From NCBI RefSeq assembly GCF_000931445.1, contig NZ_CP010849.1:1116001-1180000 (forward strand): a DNA stretch of 64,000 nt, in the 5' to 3' direction. Positions 1-8,486 of this stretch are shown here, in pieces; positions within the stretch are counted from its first letter, which is position 1, and the number at the start of each line of letters is the position of its first letter. This stretch comes from Streptomyces cyaneogriseus subsp. noncyanogenus. GTDB lineage: Bacteria > Actinomycetota > Actinomycetes > Streptomycetales > Streptomycetaceae. The notes below the pieces were generated by a model, which saw nothing but the letters and a program-made list of their open reading frames with translations, searched no databases and was not told the DNA's origin. The position numbers were made by a program, and so were the translations under genes.

Positions 1-62
1 TCCTCAAATATCACCGCAGGGACCCGACGCGTCCCGTGGACGACAGGACAGGACACCGCACC

Positions 63-1112
63 GTGCCCGAGACGCCCCGCCGCACCGACCGCCTCTCCGG
101 GACCCGCTATGGCAACCGTCCGACCATGAAGGACGTCGCCGCCCGCGCCGGGGTGGGGCTGAAGACCGTCTCCCGCGTGGTCAACGGCGAGCCCGGCGTG
201 ACACCGGAGACGGAACGCCGGGTCCAGGAGGCCATCGACGCGCTCGGCTTCCGCCGCAACGACAGCGCGCGCGTGCTGCGCAAGGGCCGCACGGCGAGCG
301 TCGGGCTGGTCCTGGAGGACCTCGCGGACCCGTTCTACGGGCCGCTGAGCCGCGCGGTGGAGGAAGTGGCCCGCGCCCACGGCGCCCTGCTCATCAACGG
401 CTCCAGCGCCGAGGACCCCGACCGCGAGCGGGAGCTGGTGCTCGCGCTGTGCGCCCGGCGGGTGGACGGTCTGGTGGTGATCCCGGCCGGGGACGACCAC
501 CTGTATCTGGAGCCGGAGCTGAAGGCGGGCGTCGCCACGGTGTTCGTGGACCGGCCGGCCGGGCGGATCGACGCGGACGTGGTGCTCTCGGACAACTTCG
601 GCGGCGCCCGGGACGGCGTGGCCCATCTGATCGCCCACGGGCACCGCAGGATCGGCTTCATCGGCGACATGCCCCGGATCCACACCGCGGCCGAGCGGCT
701 GCGCGGCTACCGGGCGGCCATGGAGGACGCGGGCATACCGGTGAAGGACTCCTGGATGTCGCTGGGCGTCACGGACCCCGAGCGGGTGCGCCGGGCGACC
801 GAGGAGATGCTCTCGGACCCGCATCCGGTCACCGCGGTCTTCACCGGAAACAACCGGGTGACGGTCACCGTGATCCGCGTCCTGGCCGAGCACTCCCGCC
901 GCGTCGCCCTCGTCGGTTTCGACGACATCGAACTGGCCGAGCTGCTCCGGCCGGGTCTCACCGTCGTCGCCCAGGACGCGGCGGCCCTCGGCCGCACCGC
1001 CGCCGAGCGGCTCTTCCGGCAGTTGGACGGCGCCCTGGTCGCGCCCGAACGGATCGAGCTGCCCACCCGCCTGATCACCCGGGGCTCGGGCGAACTGCCG
1101 CCCGCGGACTGA
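63..1112 (+). CDS. LacI-family transcriptional regulator
   Basis: A DNA-binding repressor or activator of the LacI/GalR family. The N-terminal helix-turn-helix is plain (MKDVAARAGVGLKTVSRVVN), followed by the hinge region and a periplasmic-binding-protein-like effector domain (SVGLVLEDLADPFYGPL near its start, VALVGFDDIELAELL near the end). Length is about 350 aa, normal for the family. Start choice is uncertain: GTG at 63 has AGGACAGGA just upstream and is preferred; GTG at 36 and ATG at 126 are in frame, and the last begins exactly at the helix-turn-helix. The gene converges with the DUF6986 gene, so its regulated target is not evident here and its effector, probably a sugar, cannot be named. 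Confidence 0.9.
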   Translation: MPETPRRTDRLSGTRYGNRPTMKDVAARAGVGLKTVSRVVNGEPGVTPETERRVQEAIDALGFRRNDSARVLRKGRTASVGLVLEDLADPFYGPLSRAVEEVARAHGALLINGSSAEDPDRERELVLALCARRVDGLVVIPAGDDHLYLEPELKAGVATVFVDRPAGRIDADVVLSDNFGGARDGVAHLIAHGHRRIGFIGDMPRIHTAAERLRGYRAAMEDAGIPVKDSWMSLGVTDPERVRRATEEMLSDPHPVTAVFTGNNRVTVTVIRVLAEHSRRVALVGFDDIELAELLRPGLTVVAQDAAALGRTAAERLFRQLDGALVAPERIELPTRLITRGSGELPPAD

Positions 1113-1432
1113 ACGGCGCGCGGCGGACGGTACGCGGCGGGCGGGGCACCCCGCGTCCGGGGCCGCGCCCGCGTGCGGACCGGCCGGCCGACGGCCGATG
1201 GACGTCCGGCGGACACCGCCGCCCCACGGGCGGCCGTCCGGCCGGCTGACGCGGGCGAGGGCGCCGGGCGACGCGAGCGGTCCGGGCGGCGGCGTCGGGC
1301 CGACGGCCCGCGGACCGCTCGCGCGGGTGCCGCCCGGCGCCGGGCGGCGCCACCGGCGGGCCCGCCCCGCGTGCCGCGGATCGGTGGCGGCACCCCGCCC
1401 GCGGCACGCGGCGGGGGCGCCGTCGCGGTCGC
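1113..1432. other. intergenic region between convergent genes
   Basis: This 320-bp stretch lies between the LacI-type regulator and the convergent DUF6986 gene. It is extremely GC-rich and full of short GGCCGGCCG-like self-complementary words, so it can form many weak hairpins. I see no convincing gene, no single clear terminator and no repeat array. Confidence 0.5.
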
Positions 1433-2731
1433 CTACTGCGCCGAGGCGGTCAGGTCGCCGCGCCGGGGTGCGGCGAAGCCCTCCAGGTCGGCGCGGGTCA
1501 GGCCGGTCAGCCGGGCCACCTCGGCGGTGTCGAGGGCACCGCAGTCCAGGCCGCGCAGCAGGTAGCCGCTGAGGGCCTTGGCGGTGGCGGGTTCGTCCAT
1601 GACGTCGCCGCCGGTGTGGCTGGCGTAGCGGGCGAGGCGGCCGGCGGCCTGCTCGAAGCCCTCGCGGTAGAAGGCGAAGACGGCGGCGTAGCGGGTGGGG
1701 ATGTGGCCGGGGTGCATGTCCCAGCCCTGGTAGTAGGCGCGGGCCAGGGCACGGCGGGTGAGGCCGAAGTGCAGGCGCCAGGCGTCGTGGACCTTCTCGG
1801 TCGGACCGACCGGCAGGACGTTGGTGGAGCCGTCCGAGACGCGGACGCCGGTGCCGGCGGCGGCGACCTGCATGACGGCCTTGGCGTGGTCGGCGGCCGG
1901 GTGGTCGCTGGCCTGGTAGGCGGCGGAGACGCCGAGGCAGGCGCTGTAGTCGAAGGTGCCGTAGTGGAGGCCGGTGGCGCGGCCCTCGGCGGCCTGGATC
2001 ATGCGGGCGACGGTGGCGGTGCCGTCGGGGCCGAGGATGGACTGGCTGGTCTCGATCTGGATCTCGAAGCCGATCCGGCCGGGCTCCAGGCCGTGCGCCT
2101 TCTCGAACGCCTCCAGCAGGCGTGCCATGGCGGTGACCTGCTCCGGGTAGGTCACCTTGGGCAGGGTCAGCACCAGCCCGTCCGGCAGGCCGCCGGTCTC
2201 CATCAGGCCGGTGAGGAAGACGTCGAGGGTGCGGATGCCCCGGTCGCGCACCGCCGCTTCCATGCACTTCATGCGGATGCCCATGTACGGGGCGGCGGTG
2301 CCCTGGGCGTACGCCTCGCAGACGAGGCGGGCCGCGCGGGCGGCGGCCTCGTCCTCCTCGGCGTCGGGGCGGTTGCCGTAGCCGTCCTCGAAGTCGATGC
2401 GCAGGTCCTCGACGGGTTCGCGCTCCAGCTTGGCGCGCACCCGGGAGTACACCGGCTCGGCGAGGTCGTCGGAGAGCCCGAGGACGGCGGCGAAGGACGC
2501 GGCGTCGGGGGCGTGCTCGTCGAGGGCCGCGAGCGCCCGGTCGCCCCAGGAGCGGATGGTGTCGGCGGCGAAGACGTCGCCCGGCACGTACACGGTGTGG
2601 ACGGGCTGGCGGGTGCCGGGGTCTCCGGGGTAGCGGCGTTCCAGCTCCGCGTCGACCGGCGCGAGGGAGGCGCTGATCTCCTCGCTCACGGTGCCCGCGA
2701 GGCTCGTCGCCACCTTCTCCTGCTGACCCAT
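1433..2731 (-). CDS. DUF6986 family protein (HpcH/HpaI aldolase/citrate lyase-like)
   Basis: A protein of about 432 aa of the actinobacterial DUF6986 group, a TIM-barrel relative of the HpcH/HpaI aldolase and citrate lyase beta family (PEP/pyruvate-binding fold). Recognisable stretches are RIDFEDGYGNRPDAEEDE, an acidic motif typical of the superfamily's metal/substrate site, and GFEIQIETSQSILGPDG. The substrate is unknown; family logic suggests cleavage or formation of a C-C bond next to a carboxylate. ATG at 2731 is chosen because a good AGGAGGGTG ribosome site lies 6-14 bases upstream; an in-frame start 45 bp further upstream would include the operator-like palindrome. The gene sits downstream of the etf operon but is separated by a strong terminator and has its own promoter region. 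Confidence 0.8.
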   Translation of the reverse strand: MGQQEKVATSLAGTVSEEISASLAPVDAELERRYPGDPGTRQPVHTVYVPGDVFAADTIRSWGDRALAALDEHAPDAASFAAVLGLSDDLAEPVYSRVRAKLEREPVEDLRIDFEDGYGNRPDAEEDEAAARAARLVCEAYAQGTAAPYMGIRMKCMEAAVRDRGIRTLDVFLTGLMETGGLPDGLVLTLPKVTYPEQVTAMARLLEAFEKAHGLEPGRIGFEIQIETSQSILGPDGTATVARMIQAAEGRATGLHYGTFDYSACLGVSAAYQASDHPAADHAKAVMQVAAAGTGVRVSDGSTNVLPVGPTEKVHDAWRLHFGLTRRALARAYYQGWDMHPGHIPTRYAAVFAFYREGFEQAAGRLARYASHTGGDVMDEPATAKALSGYLLRGLDCGALDTAEVARLTGLTRADLEGFAAPRRGDLTASAQ

Positions 2732-2747
2732 TCCACACCCTCCTATT

Positions 2748-2762
2748 TTCCGTTGTACGGAA
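2748..2762. promoter_or_regulatory. palindromic operator candidate upstream of the DUF6986 gene
   Basis: TTCCGT-TGT-ACGGAA forms a 6+6 inverted repeat with a 3-bp centre, 17-31 bp upstream of the DUF6986 start and just upstream of its ribosome site. Position and form suit a repressor site (IclR-type operators have a similar shape), but the cognate regulator is not identified. Confidence 0.45.
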
Positions 2763-2900
2763 TCAATAATCCGCACAGCGAAGTTATCCGCCGACCTTCC
2801 CGCCGGTCAACACCCTCTTTCCGGACGGGACGCCCCTTTTGGCGTCCAGTACAGCACCGCAGGGGACGGCGGGCCGGGCGCGTGGCGGCCTCCGGGACGG

Positions 2901-2940
2901 CCGAGGCCCCCGCGACCACGGACGGTCGCGGGGGCCTCGG
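2901..2940 (-). terminator. strong hairpin downstream of etfA
   Basis: Perfect 17-bp inverted repeat: left arm 2901-2917 (CCGAGGCCCCCGCGACC), 6-nt loop ACGGAC, right arm 2924-2940. It lies 48 bp beyond the etfA stop codon and separates the etf operon from the DUF6986 gene. There is no U-tract, as is usual for Streptomyces terminators. Confidence 0.85.
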
Positions 2941-2987
2941 TGCGGCCCGGCGCGGGAGGCGGGGCCGCGGGAGTGACTCGGGAGGGC

Positions 2988-3950
2988 TCAGCCCTTGCGG
3001 GTCCTGATCTCCTCGGTGAGCTGCGGGACGACGTCGAAGAGGTCGCCGACGACGCCGTAGTCGACCAGCTCGAAGATCGGGGCCTCGGGGTCCTTGTTGA
3101 TCGCCACGATCGTCTTGGAGGTCTGCATGCCGGCGCGGTGCTGGATCGCGCCGGAGATGCCGGAGGCGATGTAGAGCTGCGGGGAGACCGACTTGCCGGT
3201 CTGGCCGACCTGGTTGGTGTGCGGGTACCAGCCCGCGTCCACCGCGGCGCGCGAGGCGCCCACGGCGGCACCCAGCTCGTCGGCGAGGGCCTCGATGATC
3301 GAGAAGTTCTCCGCACCGTTGACACCGCGGCCGCCGGAGACCACGATCGCGGCCTCGGTCAGCTCCGGGCGGCCGGTCGACTCACGCGGCGTACGGCCCG
3401 TGATCCTGGTGCCGGTCGCCTTCTCGGAGAAGGTCACCGACAGGGCCTCGACCGCACCGGCGGCCGGCGCGGACTCCACGGCGGCCGAGTTCGGCTTGAC
3501 CGTGATGACCGGGGTGCCCTTGGTGACGCGGGACTTGGTGGTGTAGGACGCGGCGAACACCGACTGGGTGGCCACCGGGCCCTCGTCGCCGGCCTCCAGG
3601 TCGACGGCGTCGGTGATGATGCCCGAGCCGAGGCGCAGTGCCAGACGCGCGGCGATCTCCTTGCCCTCCGTGGAGGAGGGGACGAGCACGGCGACCGGGG
3701 AGACGGCCTCGTGGGCGGCCTGCAGCGCGTCCACCTTCGGCACGACCAGGTACTCCGCGTACTCGGACGCGTCGTGGGTGAGGACCTTCACCGCGCCGTG
3801 CTCGGCGAGCGTGGCGGCGGTGTCGGCGGCGCCGTTGCCCAGGGCGACGGCGACCGGGTCGCCGATGCGGCGGGCGAGGGTGAGCAGCTCCAGCGTGGGC
3901 TTGCGGACGGCACCGTCCACGTGGTCGACGTAGACGAGAACTTCAGCCAT
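2988..3950 (-). CDS. etfA: electron transfer flavoprotein subunit alpha
   Basis: Alpha subunit (320 aa) of the heterodimeric electron-transfer flavoprotein, which passes electrons from acyl-CoA dehydrogenases and related flavoenzymes to the respiratory chain. The C-terminal FAD-binding region is clear: [29 protein letters not shown], then [19 protein letters not shown] and [21 protein letters not shown]-terminal domain I starts [13 protein letters not shown]. The ATG at 3950 has AAGGAG upstream. It follows etfB on the same strand with 58 bp between them, so the pair forms one operon. It could serve the two acyl-CoA dehydrogenases of the distant biosynthetic cluster, but it is primarily a housekeeping gene. 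Confidence 0.97.
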   Translation of the reverse strand: MAEVLVYVDHVDGAVRKPTLELLTLARRIGDPVAVALGNGAADTAATLAEHGAVKVLTHDASEYAEYLVVPKVDALQAAHEAVSPVAVLVPSSTEGKEIAARLALRLGSGIITDAVDLEAGDEGPVATQSVFAASYTTKSRVTKGTPVITVKPNSAAVESAPAAGAVEALSVTFSEKATGTRITGRTPRESTGRPELTEAAIVVSGGRGVNGAENFSIIEALADELGAAVGASRAAVDAGWYPHTNQVGQTGKSVSPQLYIASGISGAIQHRAGMQTSKTIVAINKDPEAPIFELVDYGVVGDLFDVVPQLTEEIRTRKG

Positions 3951-4008
3951 GGGATGGATCTCCTTGCGGAATCGCGAAGTCGTAAGCGGCGGTGAGGGGC
4001 CGTGACCC

Positions 4009-4797
4009 TCAGATGAACTTCTGGCTCGCGAGGAACTCAGCGAGCTGCTTGCCGCCCTCGCCCTCGTCCTTGACGATCGTGCCCGCGGTGCGGGCCGGGC
4101 GCTCGGTCGCCGCGTCGACCGTCGTGTAGGCGCCCTCGAGACCGACCTCGTCCTCGTCGATGTCGAGGTCGGAGAGGTCCCAGGACTCCACCGGCTTCTT
4201 CTTGGCCGCCATGATGCCCTTGAAGGAGGGGTAACGGGCCTCGCCCGACTGGTCGGTGACCGAGACCACCGCCGGCAGGGACGCCTCCAACTGCTCCGAC
4301 GCGGTGTCGCCGTCGCGGCGGCCCTTGACCACGCCGTCCTCGACGCTCACCTCGGACAGCAGCGTCACCTGCGGCACGCCCAGGCGCTCCGCCAGCAGCG
4401 CGGGGACGACACCCATGGTGCCGTCGGTGGAGGCCATGCCGGAGATCACCAGGTCGTAACCGGCCTTCTCGATCGCCTTGGCCAGCACCAGGGAGGTGCC
4501 GATGGCGTCGGTGCCGTGCAGGTCGTCGTCCTCGACGTGGATCGCCTTGTCCGCACCCATGGACAGCGCCTTGCGCAGCGCGTCCTTGGCGTCCTCGGGG
4601 CCCACCGTCAGAACGGTGATCTCCACGTCGTCGTCGGAGTTCTCCGAGATCTGCAGCGCCTGCTCGACCGCGTACTCGTCCAGTTCGGAGAGCAGACCGT
4701 CCACATCGTCACGGTCGACGGTCAGGTCATCGGCGAAGTGCCGGTCGCCAGTGGCGTCGGGCACGTACTTCACGGTGACAACGATCCTCAAGCTCAC
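4009..4797 (-). CDS. etfB: electron transfer flavoprotein subunit beta
   Basis: Beta subunit (262 aa) of the electron-transfer flavoprotein. It begins LRIVVTVKYVPDATGDR and carries the family AMP-site region (LAKAIEKAGYDLVISGMASTDGTMGVVPALLAERL) in its middle and an alpha-binding C-terminus ending LAEFLASQKFI. The open frame extends 189 bp further upstream, but GTG at 4797 is chosen because AGGAG lies 7-8 bases before it and the homologous region begins there. It is the first gene of the etfBA operon and lies just downstream of a perfect 22-bp palindrome that probably controls it. Confidence 0.96.
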   Translation of the reverse strand: MSLRIVVTVKYVPDATGDRHFADDLTVDRDDVDGLLSELDEYAVEQALQISENSDDDVEITVLTVGPEDAKDALRKALSMGADKAIHVEDDDLHGTDAIGTSLVLAKAIEKAGYDLVISGMASTDGTMGVVPALLAERLGVPQVTLLSEVSVEDGVVKGRRDGDTASEQLEASLPAVVSVTDQSGEARYPSFKGIMAAKKKPVESWDLSDLDIDEDEVGLEGAYTTVDAATERPARTAGTIVKDEGEGGKQLAEFLASQKFI

Positions 4798-4827
4798 GCC
4801 GGCTCTCCTACTGCGTCGACATTTCAG

Positions 4828-4849
4828 TGCTGCCTGCTTGCAGGCAGCA
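4828..4849. promoter_or_regulatory. perfect 22-bp palindrome upstream of etfB
   Basis: TGCTGCCTGC-TT-GCAGGCAGCA is a perfect inverted repeat with 10-bp arms, 31-52 bp upstream of the etfB start. The size suits a dimeric TetR- or GntR-type repressor site overlapping the promoter. A transcribed hairpin is the alternative reading. Confidence 0.6.
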
Positions 4850-5016
4850 TAGGCGCCCCAAGCGGCCGATCCCGGTCGGGGCGTCCCCGCGCTCCCTGCC
4901 GGAATATTACTCGTCAGTACATCCAGTTCATGCCCGCTAAGCAAGCGCTTTGAACTGTGACCTTCGCAACGCAGCGTAATCGGCACCCGACCGTTCCGCG
5001 GAAGCGCCCCGGGCCG

Positions 5017-5583
5017 TCAGTCACGCAGGGCGGTGAAGCGTCCCTGGTGGTACAGGAGCGGCCGGCCGGGTCCGGCGCAGTCGCCGTGCACCACCTCGGC
5101 CAGCACCACGCGGTGGTCTCCGGCGGGGACGCGGGCGACGACGCGGCCCACCAGCCACGCGAGGACACCGTCGAGGACGGGCACGCCCTCGGGACCCTCG
5201 CGCCAGGCGGTGGCCGGGCCGAAGCGGTCGGCGCCGCTGCGGGCGAAGGTGGCGGCGAGCTCCCGCTGGTGCTCACCGAGTATGTGCACGCCGATGTGGC
5301 CGGCGGCCGCGATGGCGGGCCAGCTGGAGGCGCCGGTGGCGACCCCGAAGGAGAGCATCGGGGGCTCGGCGGAGACGGAGGCGAGGGAGGTGGCGGTGAA
5401 TCCGGCCGGGCCCCGCTCGCCGCCCGCGGTTATGACGGCGACCCCCGCGGCGTGGCGCCGGAAGACGGACCGCAGCAGCTCGGGAGCGGCGCGGGCGGGC
5501 GTGCGCGCACCGGGCGGGACCGGCGCGGAGCCGTCCCCGCGGGTCGCAGGGCGGGCGGCGGGTCCGGCGGGGCGCGGCGTCAT
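5017..5583 (-). CDS. flavin reductase family protein (FMN-binding)
   Basis: A protein of 188 aa with the split-barrel FMN-binding flavin reductase domain. The signature follows a proline/alanine-rich N-terminal tail: LLRSVFRRHAAGVAVITA, GPAGFTATSLASVSAEPPML, then HIGVHILGEHQRELA and a late DHRVVLAEV segment. Such enzymes reduce FMN or FAD with NAD(P)H and often supply reduced flavin to a monooxygenase; no partner monooxygenase is adjacent. Its ATG overlaps the stop of the thioredoxin-like gene (ATGA), so the two are translationally coupled. Confidence 0.9.
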   Translation of the reverse strand: MTPRPAGPAARPATRGDGSAPVPPGARTPARAAPELLRSVFRRHAAGVAVITAGGERGPAGFTATSLASVSAEPPMLSFGVATGASSWPAIAAAGHIGVHILGEHQRELAATFARSGADRFGPATAWREGPEGVPVLDGVLAWLVGRVVARVPAGDHRVVLAEVVHGDCAGPGRPLLYHQGRFTALRD

Positions 5584-5906
5584 ACGGCCTCCCCGAGAGC
5601 GGCGATCACGTCCGCGGTGCGCGGCTGCCCGGCGGCGCGCCGCACGATCCGGCCGTCCGCGTCCAGCACGAGGACCGTCGGGGTCTTGAGGATGTCCAGC
5701 GCGCGGACCAGGCCGAGACGGGCCTCGGCGTCGATCTCGACATGGACGACGCCCGGCACCATGCGCGCCACCTCGCCCAGGATGCGCCGGGTGGCCCGGC
5801 AGGGGGCGCAGAAGGCACTGGAGAACTGCACGAGCGTGGCGCGTTCGCCGAGGGCGGTGCCCAGCCGGGCGGCGTCCAGCCGCACTCCGTCGTCCCGTTC
5901 GCGCAC
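5580..5906 (-). CDS. thioredoxin family protein
   Basis: A 108-aa thioredoxin-fold protein with the active-site motif FCAPCRAT at about residues 32-39 (CAPC instead of the classic CGPC) and the cis-proline loop LKTPTVLVLDADG. It has no signal peptide, so it is cytoplasmic. The CxxC spacing supports a redox-active protein; the CAPC variant usually means a specialised partner rather than bulk thioredoxin. It is the first gene of a two-gene unit with the flavin reductase-like gene, overlapping it by 4 bp. A shared redox role is plausible but unproven. Confidence 0.9.
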   Translation of the reverse strand: MRERDDGVRLDAARLGTALGERATLVQFSSAFCAPCRATRRILGEVARMVPGVVHVEIDAEARLGLVRALDILKTPTVLVLDADGRIVRRAAGQPRTADVIAALGEAV

Positions 5907-6303
5907 GCGCCCTCTCCCGCTGTCGTGTCCGTCGTCCGGTGCCGTGGCCGCTCGCCGTGACCACCGGGGCGCACCGGTCCGGTCCGGCCGCCCCTGTCGG
6001 AAGCGCTCGCCGGGCCACGAAGATTCCCGCCTTCCTCCGGGTGTCCGCCGCGGGGCGTGTGATGCGCGCGGAGGCCGGCGCCACGGAGGCCGCGGTGGGG
6101 TGAGGGAGGTAGGCGGGGGCTAATCGGGGGGCAAAGACCGGGTCAAAGACGGGACGTGACGAGGATTACGCCGCCGACGGGCACCCAGACTGGTTCACCG
6201 GCCGTTCTTGGGGCACCATCTGCGACATGCCGTAAACCTACGGCCGCGTAACTTTCGACTGGGAGTCCCTTCCCAGGCAGAGCAGGAAGGGTCCGTCCGG
6301 CCC
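5907..6303. other. divergent promoter region
   Basis: About 400 bp separate the start of the thioredoxin-like gene (minus) from the acyltransferase gene (plus). It should carry promoters for both. A small inverted repeat CTGGGA-gtccct-TCCCAG lies near 6257-6274, about 30 bp before the acyltransferase start. I see no further gene and no known riboswitch. Confidence 0.4.
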
Positions 6304-7032
6304 ATGGCAGAACTCGTCTACCGCCCCGTCATCGGTCTCGCCCGCACCATGTTCAAGGTGTGGGACCTCCAGATCGACTGCCGAGGATCGGAGAACATTC
6401 CGCGCTCGGGCGGCGCCGTGCTGGTGAGCAACCACATCAGCTACCTGGACTTCATCTTCAACGGACTGGCGGCGCTGCCGCAGAAGCGGCTCGTGCGCTT
6501 CATGGCGAAGGAGTCCGTCTTCCGCCACCGGATCTCCGGCCCGCTGATGCGCGGGATGAAGCACATCCCGGTCGACCGCAACCAGGGCGAGGCCGCCTAC
6601 GCGCACGCCCTGGACTCCCTGCGGTCGGGCGAGATCGTCGGGGTCTTCCCGGAGGCGACCATCTCGCAGTCGTTCACGCTCAAGAGCTTCAAGTCGGGTG
6701 CCGCGCGCCTGGCCCAGGAGGCGGGCGTCCCGCTGATCCCGATGGCGGTGTGGGGCACGCAGCGGCTGTGGACCAAGGGTCACCCGCGCAACTTCAAGCG
6801 CAGCCACACCCCCATCACGATCCGGGTCGGCGAGGCGATCGAGGCCTCCCGCGAGCAGTACGCGGGCGCGATCACGCGCCGGGTGCGCGAGCGGGTGCAG
6901 GAGCTGCTGGAGGCCGCGCAGCGCGCCTACCCCGTACGCCCCAAGGGCCCCGACGACACCTGGTGGATGCCGGCCCACCTCGGCGGCACGGCGCCCACCG
7001 CCGAGGAGGTCCGCGCGGCGGAGGCGCACTGA
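6304..7032 (+). CDS. 1-acyl-sn-glycerol-3-phosphate acyltransferase family protein
   Basis: A PlsC-type acyltransferase of 242 aa that transfers acyl groups to lysophosphatidic acid or a related lysolipid in membrane lipid synthesis. It shows the catalytic H(X4)D motif (NHISYLD, about residue 43), the glycerol-phosphate motif FPEATIS in the middle, and GAARLAQEAGVPLIPMAVWG. It lacks long hydrophobic segments and probably sits on the inner face of the membrane. ATG at 6304 (MAELVYRP) is chosen; the frame is open a further 96 bp upstream but without family similarity. It is a monocistronic plus-strand gene. Confidence 0.92.
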   Translation: MAELVYRPVIGLARTMFKVWDLQIDCRGSENIPRSGGAVLVSNHISYLDFIFNGLAALPQKRLVRFMAKESVFRHRISGPLMRGMKHIPVDRNQGEAAYAHALDSLRSGEIVGVFPEATISQSFTLKSFKSGAARLAQEAGVPLIPMAVWGTQRLWTKGHPRNFKRSHTPITIRVGEAIEASREQYAGAITRRVRERVQELLEAAQRAYPVRPKGPDDTWWMPAHLGGTAPTAEEVRAAEAH

Positions 7033-7173
7033 GCGCCCCGGCCGCGACCGCCCCGCCTCCGTGACCCATGACCCGGGAACCGGACGGCCCCCCGGGACCA
7101 TCCATCCGTACCGGGAGCCGTACGGCGTCCCGGCAGGACAGAGGGACTCGGAACCGAGGCGACAAGGGGCGGG

Positions 7174-7992
7174 ATGGCCTGGCTTCGCAGGTACTGGCTG
7201 AAGGTGTTGCTGCTCACGCTCTCCAGCGTCCTGGCCGCGGGAGTGTTCATGGCCTCGGTCATGGCCGGGGACGACCACAACCGGAACCGGGACGCCATGC
7301 TCTGGATCGGGGCCGTCCTGGCCCTCATGGTCGTCCTGGTCACGGCGAGCGAGACCGCCCTGAACGAGCGGGAGAAGACCAAGGCGCGCAACGAGGCCAG
7401 CAGAACGGCGGCGGAACTGCGCCTGCTCTACAACGACGTGCTGGCGCAGTTGTCCCAGCCGCTGGGAAAACTGAGCTACGCCTACGCGCGGGCGTACCCC
7501 ACGACGGCCACGACCGCGCCGGCCGCGCTGGTGACGGCGCAGGCCACGGAGTACACCACGATCCGGCGGTCGGTGCTCGTCGGGGCGGCGACGCTGACGG
7601 CCCCGCTCGATCCCGGAGGGCTGCCCACCGCGCGGAGCGCCTTCTACCGCCTGACGGACCCCGCCCGCCACGAGTTCACGCTGGAGGACTGGGCGGGCCG
7701 CCCGTCCGCGCCGCGCGCCAAGATGGAGGGGGCCGCGGGCAGTCACTTCCTCCACGACATCCTGGAGCGCAGGACTCCCTACCACGCCGGGGCGGCGACC
7801 GGGTACGTCAGTGTGATCCAGCAGAACAGCGGTGAGTACCGGTCCGTCATCGCCGTTCCGGTCGTGGCCGGCGGTGCGGAGTTCGGCGTCCTGGCCGTGG
7901 ACGCTCCCCACCCGGCGGATCTGACGGTCCCCCATGTACGGCTGCTGAGATGCCTGGCCGACCTCCTGGGTGCGACGCTCGCCCTGACCTGA
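7174..7992 (+). CDS. membrane-anchored GAF-like domain protein
   Basis: A 272-aa protein with two N-terminal membrane segments (about residues 9-28 and 42-60) followed by a cytoplasmic region. The C-terminal part resembles a GAF sensory domain (HFLHDILERRTPYHAGAA, then YRSVIAVPVVAGGAEFGVLAVDA). GAF domains bind small ligands or act as dimerisation modules; no kinase or cyclase output domain follows, so it may signal through a partner. The downstream gene starts 18 bp after the stop and also encodes a membrane protein, suggesting a two-gene unit. The ligand is unknown. Confidence 0.75.
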   Translation: MAWLRRYWLKVLLLTLSSVLAAGVFMASVMAGDDHNRNRDAMLWIGAVLALMVVLVTASETALNEREKTKARNEASRTAAELRLLYNDVLAQLSQPLGKLSYAYARAYPTTATTAPAALVTAQATEYTTIRRSVLVGAATLTAPLDPGGLPTARSAFYRLTDPARHEFTLEDWAGRPSAPRAKMEGAAGSHFLHDILERRTPYHAGAATGYVSVIQQNSGEYRSVIAVPVVAGGAEFGVLAVDAPHPADLTVPHVRLLRCLADLLGATLALT

Positions 7993-8009
7993 TACGGGAG
8001 ACGATCTCG

Positions 8010-8423
8010 ATGATGCGCGCCCGCCGCTTTCGGCTGACCGTTCCCCGTCGCGCCGCCCGGGAGCAGGAGCCCCCGGAGGACCTCAACCACGTCCGGGAGA
8101 CCCTGGCCATGGCGCACGCCCGCCAAGGCTACGAACGTGAGGCCCGCGAGGAGTTCGAGGCCCGGGTCGCCCGGGAGAGCGGGACCTTCGGGTGGGAGAC
8201 CTTCAGCCTGCTGGTCCTGTGCTCCGGCGGTCTCGCCGGTGCCGTGCTCGGCGCGACGAGCGGTGTGGCGGGGTGGGCTTACGCCCTGGGGGGCGTGGCG
8301 GCGCTGTCCCTTGCCGTGACCCTCCTCAGATGGCGGTCGGCCGTCCGTCGGCGCCGCCCGCCGGGCGGGCCCGGCCGGCCCGACGGCGCCGGTTCCGCAC
8401 CGGACCGGGAGCACCTGTGGTGA
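8010..8423 (+). CDS. small membrane protein, unknown function
   Basis: A 137-aa protein with a basic N-terminus, a helical acidic/basic region (about residues 30-60) and two hydrophobic helices (about 64-85 and 90-108) joined by a short loop, then a basic, proline-rich tail. The ATG at 8010 has GGGAG 9 bases upstream; an alternative ATG follows immediately. It lies 18 bp downstream of the GAF-like membrane protein and is probably co-transcribed with it. I do not recognise the family. Confidence 0.6.
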   Translation: MMRARRFRLTVPRRAAREQEPPEDLNHVRETLAMAHARQGYEREAREEFEARVARESGTFGWETFSLLVLCSGGLAGAVLGATSGVAGWAYALGGVAALSLAVTLLRWRSAVRRRRPPGGPGRPDGAGSAPDREHLW

Positions 8424-8486
8424 GCGGCGCGGCGGCCCCGTGCGGAGCGAGCCGCAAACGCGGTGAGCGGGCGGCCCCGCCCCGCC

